Of a stretch of DNA of 18,303 bases, positions 7,579-14,895 are shown piece after piece (the first letter of the stretch is position 1; each line of letters begins with the position of its first letter). Source of the stretch: JANMDS01 sp031430575 (GTDB lineage Bacteria > Pseudomonadota > Gammaproteobacteria > Burkholderiales > Casimicrobiaceae); contig JANPBT010000081.1 of NCBI GenBank assembly GCA_031430575.1, positions 1 to 18,303 of the forward strand. The letters are read 5' to 3'. A program made the position numbers and the translations under genes. A model generated the notes under the pieces. The model did not search any database, was not told where the DNA came from, and worked only from the letters and a program-made list of their open reading frames with translations.

Positions 7579-8922
7579 TTATTCCTCGGTAGTGCTTTGA
7601 TTTTTTTTCAATGAATTATGAATACGTCGCACAGTCCACCAGACCACGAAGAGCACCAGCGGAATCAGCGCGCCGGTCGCAAATTCAGGGTTGATGGGTG
7701 CACCAGCGGCTTTCACCGCTTTTGCTGCGTAAAAGAGTAAGCTTACGATGTAATATGAAATTGCTGCGATCGATAAGCCTTCAACAGTGCTTTGTAAACG
7801 CAGCTGCAGCGCCTGACCGCGCGTGAGTTTTTCTAAAAGCAATTGATTTTGTTGCTCGGTTGCAATATCTACGCGCGTGCGTAAAAGTGCGCTAGTGCGA
7901 GTAACGCGATCAGATAACGACGACAAGCGCTGGGCAGTCGCCTCGACTGTCGCAATTGCAGGCGAGAGTCGACGGCTCATAAATTCTGCCATTGTTTGTG
8001 CGCCGACAACGGGCTGCTCGCGCAGCTCCGCCAGCCGCTGCGTTACCAGTGCGCTGTATGCGCGCGTTGCAGCGAAACGAAAAGCATGCGTGGAAGTTGC
8101 CCGTTCAATCACCGCGGCAAGTGAAATCAGGGCATCGAGCAGGCTCTGGTCAGTCGCATTTTTATTTTCGAGCTGCGCCGCAATTTCTGAGAGCGCGTTC
8201 TCGGAGTGCGTGAGTAGGGGCGACAATAGTTTTGTCGTTGGAAGTGCTTGCAGCGCCATCATCCGATAGGTTTCGAGCTCAAGCAGTCTTGCAGAGGCGC
8301 GGCCAATTTGCAGCGCAGTCGTCGTCGAGGGTACGAGCACCACGATACGCTCAAAACCATTTGTTTGCAGTGCGAAATCGGTGAAAACGAGTGTATGGGC
8401 GCTGCGCTCCAAGCTCGAGGCGACAATCGTCTGCGTCTTAAACCACGCGCTGGCCGCGTCCTGAGCGGCGGCGTGATCGCGAAATGTCGCGTCGTCACAG
8501 GTTGCGATCACCATTTCAATTGCAGCGATGGTGTGCCCAGGAATTTTGCTGAGCCATTCAGCTGGCGTTGCGATTGCAGCAACTTGATCGCTACCGATAG
8601 CTTCTGGCAGCGGCTGCACGATGGAGTAGCGCGTGAACTCGGTATGCCGCTCCCATTTCAGCGAATAGCCTTGAAATTGCAAATGCAGAAAATTATCTTT
8701 AAGCTGCCCCAATTCCAGCGCAGCTTGCCCGGGCAGTGCGCGTAGGTGGTCGCATTCGTCTGCGCACGAAATTCCATCGTTGACCACGGCGATGTAGACC
8801 ACGAGTGCAGGTGCGGTGATCGCGACTAGCGGACGCACGTGAACTTCGTTATGCAAGCGCGTGCGCTGCGCATCATCGGGCGGAAGCTGTTGGCTAGCGA
8901 GCGTGAAGTGAGCCGATGTCAT
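7579..8922 (-). CDS. DUF3422 family membrane protein
   Basis: A 447-residue protein matching DUF3422: RLHNEVHVRPLVAITAPALV near the start, a long predicted helical middle (about residues 230-370, rich in leucine, alanine and glutamine, possibly coiled coil), and two C-terminal membrane segments. These are SIAAISYYIVSLLFYAAKAV at about 378-397 and GALIPLVLFVVWWTV at about 415-430, followed by a basic tail. The architecture suggests a large soluble part held at the inner membrane by a C-terminal hairpin. The function is unknown. It lies 120 bases downstream of metH on the same strand and converges with the M16 gene. Confidence 0.88.
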   Translation of the reverse strand: MTSAHFTLASQQLPPDDAQRTRLHNEVHVRPLVAITAPALVVYIAVVNDGISCADECDHLRALPGQAALELGQLKDNFLHLQFQGYSLKWERHTEFTRYSIVQPLPEAIGSDQVAAIATPAEWLSKIPGHTIAAIEMVIATCDDATFRDHAAAQDAASAWFKTQTIVASSLERSAHTLVFTDFALQTNGFERIVVLVPSTTTALQIGRASARLLELETYRMMALQALPTTKLLSPLLTHSENALSEIAAQLENKNATDQSLLDALISLAAVIERATSTHAFRFAATRAYSALVTQRLAELREQPVVGAQTMAEFMSRRLSPAIATVEATAQRLSSLSDRVTRTSALLRTRVDIATEQQNQLLLEKLTRGQALQLRLQSTVEGLSIAAISYYIVSLLFYAAKAVKAAGAPINPEFATGALIPLVLFVVWWTVRRIHNSLKKNQSTTEE

Positions 8923-9042
8923 GAGGGCGATCGCGCTTCGTTGATTTGATCATCTGCATTGTGCCGCAGATGCGCCCGCGTTTCATGCGGCGCATAAAGC
9001 GCCAAAGCCGCAAAAACTGCGCCGCAGGTAGGCATCTAAAAA
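8923..9042. other. metH-DUF3422 gap with small hairpins
   Basis: The 120-base gap holds repeat copy 6 (9017-9029). It also has a 7-bp stem CATCTGC/GCAGATG (8951-8957 with 8966-8972, loop 8 bases) and a 5-bp stem GGCGC/GCGCC (8989-8993 with 8999-9003, loop ATAAA). None is followed by a T run on the minus strand, so I do not call a terminator. A promoter for the DUF3422 gene could also be here, but I see no clear boxes. Confidence 0.5.
9017..9029 (-). repeat. 12-mer repeat, copy 6 (intergenic, after metH)
   Basis: ACCTGCGGCGCAG on the minus strand followed by TTTTTGC, 14 bases past the metH stop. The 22 bases at 9010-9031 are identical to those at 18268-18289 (copy 14), so these two share more than the core. 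Confidence 0.95.
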
Positions 9043-11682
9043 TCAAATGTTGAAGTAAACCGCACCCGGATGCGCGAGATAAAAGCCCGAGACACTTGCA
9101 GCGGGCGTCATCGCCAGCGATTCTGTCAACCCCATGCCGATTTCTTGCGCGCGCAATACGCGAAAAAGATCAATCTTGGGCGCGTGCTCAGGGCACGACG
9201 GGTAGCCAGGGGCAGGGCGAATACCTTGATATTTTTCGTCGATTAGAGCATCGCCAGTAAAGGCTTCTTCAGGCGCATAGCCCCAAAAATCTTTGCGAAT
9301 GCGTTGATGCAAATGCTCAGCGAAGGCCTCGGCCAAGCGATCTGCGAGGGCTTTAAACATGATCGCGTTGTAATCATCGCCCGCGGTCTCAAAAGCGCTC
9401 ACGCGTGATTCCATGTTGAGCCCCGTAGTCACAGCGAACATGCCGGCATAGTCTTTTACGCCAGACGCAAGTGGCGCGACGAAATCAGCGAGCGCCCAAT
9501 TGGGCTTACCATTACTTTTAACTTGTAATTGCCGTGGTGTATGCCATTGCATCACCGAGCCCCCTTTGCCCGATGGGTTGGTCGGAGGCACAGTCGAGTC
9601 ATGGTCGTAGAAGACGATTGTCTCCGCGCCATCGCTTTGCGCTTCAAACAAGCCATACGCTGCGCTCGCAGTGAGCCACTTTTCACTTACGATACGCTTT
9701 AACATGGCCTGCCCATCGCGAAATACGTCTTTCGCTTGCGTGCCTACGACTTCATCGGTCAAGATTGCGGGGTAGCGCCCGGCAAGATCCCAGACGATGA
9801 AAAAGGGAGTCCAGTCGATATAGGGCACGAGCGCCGAGAGCGGGTAATCGTTTAAATGCTGCACACCCAAACGCTTCGGCGCGATTGGCATGTGCGCACC
9901 ATGAAAGCCTTGAAACTTATTCGCGCGCGCGACTTCAATTTCTAACACTGGAGCGGCCTTGCGCCCGGCATGACGCTCGCGCACCAGCGCATAGTCGGCA
10001 TCAAGGTCTTTGATGAAATTAGCCCGCATCTCGCTATCGACTGACATCAATGCAGTGGCAACACCAACGCTGCGTGAAGCATCTGTGACATGCACCACGG
10101 GCTTGCTGTAATGTGGCGCGATTTTCACTGCGGTATGTGTGCGAGAAGTCGTTGCGCCGCCAATCAGCAGCGGCACTGTGAAGCCTTGGCGCTCCATTTC
10201 CGCCGCGACGTGCGCCATTTCTTCTAGGGATGGCGTAATCAACCCGGATAAGCCGACGATATCAGCGTTTGACTCCTTTGCCGCGGCAAGAATTTTTTCG
10301 CAGGAGACCATCACGCCTAAATCAACGACATCATAGTTATTACATTGCAATACAACGCCGACAATATTTTTGCCGATGTCGTGCACATCGCCTTTTACTG
10401 TAGCCAGCACGATCTTGCCTTTATTTTTCGCCACGCCACCGCCGCGCTTTTTTTCTTCTTCAATGAAGGGAACGAGATGGGCAACGGCTTGTTTCATCAC
10501 CCGCGCAGATTTCACCACTTGCGGCAAAAACATTTTGCCTTGGCCGAATAAATCGCCGACGATATTCATGCCGTCCATCAACGGGCCTTCGATCACGTCG
10601 AGTGGCTTCGCGCTTTGCTGGCGGGCAATTTCGGTATCTTCCACGACAAAGGTGGCGATTCCTTTGATAAGCGCATAAGAAAGCCGCTCTTTCACTGGCG
10701 CTTCCCGCCAGCTCAAATCTTCCACCCGCACTTTCGCATCGCCCTTCACCCGCTGGGCGAGCTCAAGCATACGCTCGGTCGCATCATCGCGGCGATTCAA
10801 AATCACATCTTCGCAGTGATCGCGCAGCTCGGCGTCAATTTGGTCGTAAATGCCCATTTGCCCGGCGTTTACGATGCCCATCGTCATGCCGGCCTTAATC
10901 GCGTGATACAGAAAAACCGTATGCATCGCTTCGCGCACATGATCGTTGCCGCGAAATGAAAATGAAAGATTGGATACGCCGCCTGAAATTTTCGCGTGCG
11001 GCAAATTTTCGCGAATCCAGCGCGTAGCGTTAATGAAATCGTTGCCGTAATTGTTGTGCTCTTCTAAGCCGGTTGCCAGCGCGAAAATATTCGGATCAAA
11101 AATAATATCTTCTGGCGCGAAATCGGCTTTTTGGGTGATTACATCATAGGCACGTTTGCAGATTTCGGTTTTGCGCGCATAGGTATCGGCTTGACCTTTT
11201 TCGTCAAAGGCCATCACTACTGCCGCTGCGCCGTAGCGCTTCACGAGCTTGGCTTGCATTAGAAAATTGTCTTCACCTTCTTTAAGCGAAATCGAATTCA
11301 CAATCGATTTTCCTTGTACGCATTTAAGCCCAGCTTCGATCACTTCCCACTTCGAGGAATCAATCATGATCGGCACGCGCGCAATATCAGGCTCGCCCGC
11401 AATCAAGTTCAAAAATTTCACCATCGCAAATTTCGCATCGAGCATGGCTTCATCCATGTTGATATCGATAATCTGTGCGCCATTGGCCACTTGCTGCCGC
11501 GCGACTTCCACCGCCGCAGCGTAGTCGCCCGCGAGAATAAGCCGTGCGAAGGCTTTCGAGCCGGTCACGTTCGTGCGCTCACCTACGTTTACGAAGAGCG
11601 AATTGCCATCGATGGAGAGTGGCTCAAGACCGGAGAGTAAGAGTGGATTCATATTGACGTGTGTACTACCCATTTTCGACAC
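9043..11682 (-). CDS. metH: Cobalamin-dependent methionine synthase, folate/cobalamin/activation part
   Basis: Holds all MetH modules except the homocysteine-binding one, which is encoded separately at 13088-14110. The folate (pterin-binding) domain spans about residues 25-300 (FVNVGERTNVTGS, INMDEAMLD, PIMIDSSKW). The cobalamin cap is at about 355-415 (GPLMDGMNIVGDLFGQGKMF). The Rossmann cobalamin domain follows, with DVHDIG at 432-437 (His434 would be the lower cobalt ligand) and GLSGLITPS. The AdoMet reactivation domain has RPAPGYPSCPEH starting at residue 822. The protein has 879 residues and ends at HPGAVYFNI. E. coli MetH and many relatives continue about 30-35 residues (a DQVEDYARRKG segment) beyond this point, so the C-terminus looks short. 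The start is uncertain: GTG 11682, ATG 11673 or ATG 11652; the last gives MNPLLLSGLEPL, close to family N-termini. Confidence 0.95.
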   Translation of the reverse strand: MSKMGSTHVNMNPLLLSGLEPLSIDGNSLFVNVGERTNVTGSKAFARLILAGDYAAAVEVARQQVANGAQIIDINMDEAMLDAKFAMVKFLNLIAGEPDIARVPIMIDSSKWEVIEAGLKCVQGKSIVNSISLKEGEDNFLMQAKLVKRYGAAAVVMAFDEKGQADTYARKTEICKRAYDVITQKADFAPEDIIFDPNIFALATGLEEHNNYGNDFINATRWIRENLPHAKISGGVSNLSFSFRGNDHVREAMHTVFLYHAIKAGMTMGIVNAGQMGIYDQIDAELRDHCEDVILNRRDDATERMLELAQRVKGDAKVRVEDLSWREAPVKERLSYALIKGIATFVVEDTEIARQQSAKPLDVIEGPLMDGMNIVGDLFGQGKMFLPQVVKSARVMKQAVAHLVPFIEEEKKRGGGVAKNKGKIVLATVKGDVHDIGKNIVGVVLQCNNYDVVDLGVMVSCEKILAAAKESNADIVGLSGLITPSLEEMAHVAAEMERQGFTVPLLIGGATTSRTHTAVKIAPHYSKPVVHVTDASRSVGVATALMSVDSEMRANFIKDLDADYALVRERHAGRKAAPVLEIEVARANKFQGFHGAHMPIAPKRLGVQHLNDYPLSALVPYIDWTPFFIVWDLAGRYPAILTDEVVGTQAKDVFRDGQAMLKRIVSEKWLTASAAYGLFEAQSDGAETIVFYDHDSTVPPTNPSGKGGSVMQWHTPRQLQVKSNGKPNWALADFVAPLASGVKDYAGMFAVTTGLNMESRVSAFETAGDDYNAIMFKALADRLAEAFAEHLHQRIRKDFWGYAPEEAFTGDALIDEKYQGIRPAPGYPSCPEHAPKIDLFRVLRAQEIGMGLTESLAMTPAASVSGFYLAHPGAVYFNI

Positions 11683-11855
11683 GAAGCTCGGAGATACGAG
11701 CGAATTCGCGTGTGCTGCAAATTTTGCGGTTGTTGCGGTTGTTGCATATGTTGCGTATGACTAAAAATAGTGTCGATCGCGTGTGCATACGCGGGCAAGA
11801 GTGTATCGAGTGCACCGATCGGCTTGTCTTGGCGGAGACGCTTTTTAGTCAACAT
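11649..11855 (-). CDS. Doubtful 68-residue ORF just upstream of and overlapping metH
   Basis: ATG 11855-11853 to TGA 11651-11649. The stop overlaps the inner metH ATG (11652) in an ATGA arrangement, which would allow translational coupling. The protein is basic, with a MQQPQQPQNLQ stretch encoded over a tandem repeat, and resembles nothing I know. No clear Shine-Dalgarno sequence is seen. It may be chance. Confidence 0.2.
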   Translation of the reverse strand: MLTKKRLRQDKPIGALDTLLPAYAHAIDTIFSHTQHMQQPQQPQNLQHTRIRSYLRASCRKWVVHTSI

Positions 11856-11937
11856 GGCGTACTTCACGCTGCGCGGTAGCGCGTGGTCTTGGCGATAAAG
11901 CCTGGTTTTGCGCGATAGAGGCGGCACTTTATACGTG
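11683..11937. other. Gap between the Bug receptor gene and metH, with a 9-base tandem repeat
   Basis: This 255-base stretch separates the end of the Bug gene from the metH start. It holds two exact tandem copies of GGTTGTTGC (11728-11736 and 11737-11745) followed by a diverged third (ATATGTTGC). The doubtful small ORF lies mostly within it. No cobalamin or SAM riboswitch structure is recognisable, and there is no copy of the 12-mer repeat. A promoter for metH is expected here because the upstream homocysteine-binding gene ends in a terminator. Confidence 0.5.
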
Positions 11938-12930
11938 TTATTCCGCCTTAATGCCTGCCGCTTTGATGATCGGCCACCACTTTTCAGTTTCAGCTTTGTG
12001 ATAATTGCCGAGCGCTTCTGGCGATTGTTGTGCGCGCGGGAAAATCTCTTGCCCGAGATCGGCAAAGCGGGCGCGCACCGCAGGGTCGGCTAATGCTGCG
12101 GTGATTGCGCTGTTGAGCTTGGTGACAATTTCTTTTGGCGTGCCTTTTGGCGCCCAGAGTGCGTGCCAGCGCGAAAAGTAAAAGCCGGGCAAACCCGCTT
12201 CGTCTACAGTCGGAATATCGGGTGCGCTGGCTAATCGATTTTTAGCAGTCACGGCGAAAGCTTTGATTTTTCCGTTGCGTACTTGCGGTAGGGAGCTCGT
12301 TGGGTCGTCAATGATCATGTCGATTTCGCCTGCGACTAACGCTTGCATGGCAGGCGCTGCGCCGCGGTAGGGCACAAACTGAAATTTAGTGTTGGTCGCA
12401 CTTTGAAAAAACACACCGCTGACATGCTGGGGGCTGCCTGCGCCGGCAGTTCCTTCAAAGGCCTTATCGGGATTTGCCTTGAGCCACTCGATGAAGCCCT
12501 TGAGATCTTTCGCAGGCGTTGCGTTTTTAGCGACGATCACATAGGCGTTGCTCGTGACCAATGCGAGCGGCTCAAAATCTTTCAACACGTTGTATTCAAG
12601 CGGGTAGACCGCGGCATTCACCACGTGCGTGCTCCAGTGGCCCATGCTCAGCGTGTGGCCATCGGGCGCAGCGCGCGCCACTTTGCCTGTGCCCACGTTG
12701 CCATTCGCACCCGCTACGTTTTCCACAACCACGCTTTGACCGAGCGAAGCGCTCATGTGTTGCGCCAACGTGCGCGCGATCACATCGGTAGGCCCGCCCG
12801 GCGCGAACGGAACTACGATATTGATCGGACGCGAAGGAAAGGTTTGCGCCAACGCAATCGGAGCAATCGCAACTGCGGCGGCGAGCATGCCGAAACGCAT
12901 GAGGCGGATTGAATTTACTAAAGATTTCAT
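11938..12930 (-). CDS. Bug-family (TctC-type) tripartite tricarboxylate transporter substrate-binding protein
   Basis: Periplasmic receptor of the TTT/Bug family, widely expanded in Burkholderiales. It has 330 residues (typical size), a signal peptide MRFGMLAAAVAIAPIALAQ with cleavage after about A28, then the hallmark YPxRPI-like opening FPSRPINIVVPFAPGGPTDV. Further family segments are VENVAGANGNVGTGKVARA, FVPYRGAAPAMQALVAGEID and RLASAPDIPTVDEAGLPGF. The ligand is probably a carboxylate but cannot be told. No TctA/TctB membrane genes are adjacent, which is common for Bug genes. It separates the two metH parts and is expected to have its own promoter in the 157-base gap upstream. Confidence 0.95.
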   Translation of the reverse strand: MKSLVNSIRLMRFGMLAAAVAIAPIALAQTFPSRPINIVVPFAPGGPTDVIARTLAQHMSASLGQSVVVENVAGANGNVGTGKVARAAPDGHTLSMGHWSTHVVNAAVYPLEYNVLKDFEPLALVTSNAYVIVAKNATPAKDLKGFIEWLKANPDKAFEGTAGAGSPQHVSGVFFQSATNTKFQFVPYRGAAPAMQALVAGEIDMIIDDPTSSLPQVRNGKIKAFAVTAKNRLASAPDIPTVDEAGLPGFYFSRWHALWAPKGTPKEIVTKLNSAITAALADPAVRARFADLGQEIFPRAQQSPEALGNYHKAETEKWWPIIKAAGIKAE

Positions 12931-13027
12931 TTGGGTTCTCTGTTCCGGTGATCAGACCATAAATCGAAAAATACGCGCACATTGAATTTACGCTCAATCA
13001 TTATGCTTGCAGGGCGTGTGAGACTTT

Positions 13028-13066
13028 AAAAAATCACAATACCTGCGGCGCAGATTTCGTGATTTT
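13028..13066 (-). terminator. Terminator of the homocysteine-binding metH gene, built on a 12-mer repeat copy
   Basis: On the minus strand, AAAATCAC (13066-13059) pairs with GTGATTTT (13037-13030). Between them lies a second, inner palindrome CTGCG-C-CGCAG (13053-13043), which is the repeat core. The outer arm runs into six T (13033-13028). It sits 21 bases past the stop of the gene at 13088-14110. The nested stems plus T run make a convincing intrinsic terminator. Confidence 0.7.
13041..13053 (+). repeat. 12-mer repeat, copy 7 (core of a terminator)
   Basis: TACCTGCGGCGCAGATTT at 13040-13057, enclosed by the AAAATCAC/GTGATTTT arms of the terminator. Confidence 0.95.
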
Positions 13067-13087
13067 GAATGCTTTTAAAGCACATGC

Positions 13088-14110
13088 TTAGGGCGCGATT
13101 CTAGGCTTATAAGCACTCATTTTTTTTGCAATTGCGCGAATGTGGGCGGGCGTCGTGCCGCAGCAGCCGCCGACGATATTGACCCAGCCGTTTGCGGCAA
13201 ATTCGCCCAAATACTTCGAGGTCGTCTCGGGCGTTTCGTCGTAACCGGTATCGGACAACGGGTTAGGGAGCCCCGCGTTTGGATAGCAGCTAATCGGAAG
13301 CGCACTCACCTTTGAGAGCGCGTGAATGTAGGGGCGCAGCAAATCTGCGCCGAGCGCGCAATTAAAGCCAATCGAAATCGGGTTGGCGTGTGCCATCGAG
13401 ATGTAAAAGGCTTCCGCAGTTTGGCCCGAAAGCGTGCGCCCCGAGGCATCGGTGATCGTGCCCGAAATCATGAGCGGCAAGCGCTCGGTCGCAGGATGAT
13501 GATCAAAATATTGATCGATGGCAAAGAGCGCTGCTTTGGCGTTTAGCGTATCAAAAATCGTCTCAACTAAAAGCAAATCTGCGCCGCCCTTGACCAAACC
13601 GTCGATCGCCTCGGTGTAGGTTTCAACCAACGCATCAAAGGTTACGTTGCGCGCAGAAGGGTCGTTTACATCAGGTGAAATCGAGGCCGTGCGCGAGGTC
13701 GGCCCGAGCGCGCCGGCGACGAAGCGAGGTTTATCAGGCGTTTTTTGGGTGAATTCAGCGCAGATGCTGCGCGCTAACGTTGCCGCGGCTAAATTGAGCT
13801 CATGGACGATCGCCTCAAGCCCATAGTCAGCTTGCGAAATCGCGGTCGCGTTGAAGGTATTGGTGCAGATAATATCGGCACCGGCATCGAGATATTGGGC
13901 GTGAATCTCGGCAATGATCTCGGGCTGTGTCATCACCAGTAAATCGTTGTTACCCTTTAAATCTCTGGGCGCATCAGCAAAGCGTGCGCCGCGATAATCG
14001 GCCTCGCCTAATTTATGCTGCTGAATCATCGTGCCCATCGCGCCGTCGATGATGAGAATGCGCTGTGCGAGCAGCGATTTGAGCGTTTGCGTTCGTATCA
14101 TAGCCGCCAT
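13088..14110 (-). CDS. Methionine synthase homocysteine-binding subunit (split MetH, N-terminal module)
   Basis: Homocysteine S-methyltransferase domain as a stand-alone 340-residue protein. It would bind and activate homocysteine through zinc and receive the methyl group from cobalamin on the partner at 9043-11682. Family marks are DGAMGTMIQQHKL (22-34), ICTNTFNATAISQADYGLE, GALGPTSRTASISPDVNDP and FDTLNAKAA. The three zinc ligands are Cys251 (FNCALGAD) and Cys316-Cys317 (GGCCGTTPAHI). The start MAAMIR is preceded by GGGAAA, a weak ribosome site; ATG at codon 4 is an alternative. A strong terminator follows, so it is probably transcribed apart from the Bug gene and from the rest of metH. Splitting metH into these two genes is known in Burkholderiales; a gene standing between them is less usual. 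Confidence 0.94.
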   Translation of the reverse strand: MAAMIRTQTLKSLLAQRILIIDGAMGTMIQQHKLGEADYRGARFADAPRDLKGNNDLLVMTQPEIIAEIHAQYLDAGADIICTNTFNATAISQADYGLEAIVHELNLAAATLARSICAEFTQKTPDKPRFVAGALGPTSRTASISPDVNDPSARNVTFDALVETYTEAIDGLVKGGADLLLVETIFDTLNAKAALFAIDQYFDHHPATERLPLMISGTITDASGRTLSGQTAEAFYISMAHANPISIGFNCALGADLLRPYIHALSKVSALPISCYPNAGLPNPLSDTGYDETPETTSKYLGEFAANGWVNIVGGCCGTTPAHIRAIAKKMSAYKPRIAP

Positions 14111-14196
14111 TTTCCCATGAATCGTCGCGCATTAATGGCATAACGATATACCCGAATTCACTGGATTCTGCGCCGCAGGTAGGTTCTACTTCAACG
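14111..14196. promoter_or_regulatory. Divergent gap between the metH homocysteine module and rhodanese genes
   Basis: An 86-base gap between two divergent starts must carry promoters for both. It also holds repeat copy 8 (14168-14180), which ends 16 bases before the rhodanese ATG. Promoter boxes are not clear enough to place. Confidence 0.4.
14168..14180 (-). repeat. 12-mer repeat, copy 8 (leader of the rhodanese gene)
   Basis: ACCTGCGGCGCAG on the minus strand followed by AATCCAG. It is a single copy in a divergent promoter gap, so it cannot be acting as a terminator in a convergent region. Confidence 0.95.
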
Positions 14197-14589
14197 ATGA
14201 AACATCTCACACCCAAAGAAGCGCACGACTTCATCCATGCCCACCCAGACGCGGCTTTTGTCGATGTCCGCAGCGAAGTCGAATTTCTATATGTCGGCCA
14301 CCCGGTTGGCGCGGATCATATCGCTTGGCAAGACGCGCCCGATTGGGATGTAAACCCCAATTTCATTCGCGAAGTAAAAGCCCGCACGGCTGGTGTGTTG
14401 GATCGCCCCGTGCTCCTCATTTGCCGCTCTGGTAAGCGCACTTTGGCTGCCGGCGAAGCGTTAGAAAAAGCAGGTTTTACGCACGTGGCCAATATCTTGC
14501 ACGGCTTTGAAGGCGAGCTCGATGAGCACTTTCACCGTGGCAATATCAGCGGCTGGCGGCACGATGGCCTGCCTTGGCAGCAAATGTAA
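14197..14589 (+). CDS. Single-domain rhodanese-like protein
   Basis: A 130-residue sulfurtransferase-type protein, cytoplasmic (no signal peptide). It has the N-terminal CH2A-like FVDVRSEVEF, the active-site loop CRSGKR (Cys76 to Arg81) and the closing GFTHVANILHGFEGELD. Cys76 would carry the persulfide. Single-domain rhodaneses serve many sulfur-transfer or detoxification roles, so the acceptor is unknown. It diverges from the homocysteine-binding gene and ends 54 bases before the convergent ykgJ-like gene. In that gap an imperfect stem (GCCG/CGGC, 14591-14616) lacks a T run and is only a weak terminator candidate. Confidence 0.92.
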   Translation: MKHLTPKEAHDFIHAHPDAAFVDVRSEVEFLYVGHPVGADHIAWQDAPDWDVNPNFIREVKARTAGVLDRPVLLICRSGKRTLAAGEALEKAGFTHVANILHGFEGELDEHFHRGNISGWRHDGLPWQQM

Positions 14590-14643
14590 CGCCGGGTATT
14601 GCCTATGCCCGACGGCTCAGATTTAAGCGCGGTAGCTCTTGAT

Positions 14644-14895
14644 TTAGCGCGTCGCCACTTCCAATTGCGTGAGCCAGATTAACGCTGCGTTGCGCGAATC
14701 ACCACACATTTCCAAGCTTGGCCGCAGGCCAACGCAGAAAGCGGGGCGCTCCGCTTTGCCAAATAAATTACAGCCAAAATTTGCATCAAGCTGGATGCAC
14801 GGTACGCCCGCGGGCTTGCCATGAGGCATGCCCGGAATGGGCGACGTAATGGATGGCGCGATGCAGCAAGCACCGCAGCCTGCACGGCATTTCAC
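14644..14895 (-). CDS. YkgJ-family cysteine cluster protein
   Basis: A small 83-residue protein with eight cysteines: C3, C7, C10, C11, C33, C42, C54 and C64. The pattern CRAGCGACCIAPSI...GMPHGKPAG...CNLFG...ERPAFC...MCG is that of the YkgJ/UPF0153 cluster family, thought to bind a metal or Fe-S cluster. The function is unknown. Its ATG overlaps the yceH stop by ATGA (14892-14895), so the two are translationally coupled, and it is the last gene of the secB-gpsA cluster. Confidence 0.9.
   Translation of the reverse strand: MKCRAGCGACCIAPSITSPIPGMPHGKPAGVPCIQLDANFGCNLFGKAERPAFCVGLRPSLEMCGDSRNAALIWLTQLEVATR

Noticed and set aside
4508..8937. GCGATCGC (cyanobacterial HIP1-like octamer)
   Set aside because: I noticed only two occurrences (near 4510 and 8928), too few to suggest an iterated element.
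11856..12065. Upstream extension of the small ORF before metH to ATG 12065
   Set aside because: This part overlaps the end of the Bug receptor gene in another frame and looks like a shadow of it.
12350..12372. Degenerate repeat copy in the Bug gene (CTGCGCCGCGGTAG)
   Set aside because: It lacks an A of the core and could be ordinary GC-rich coding sequence, so I did not count it among the 14 copies.
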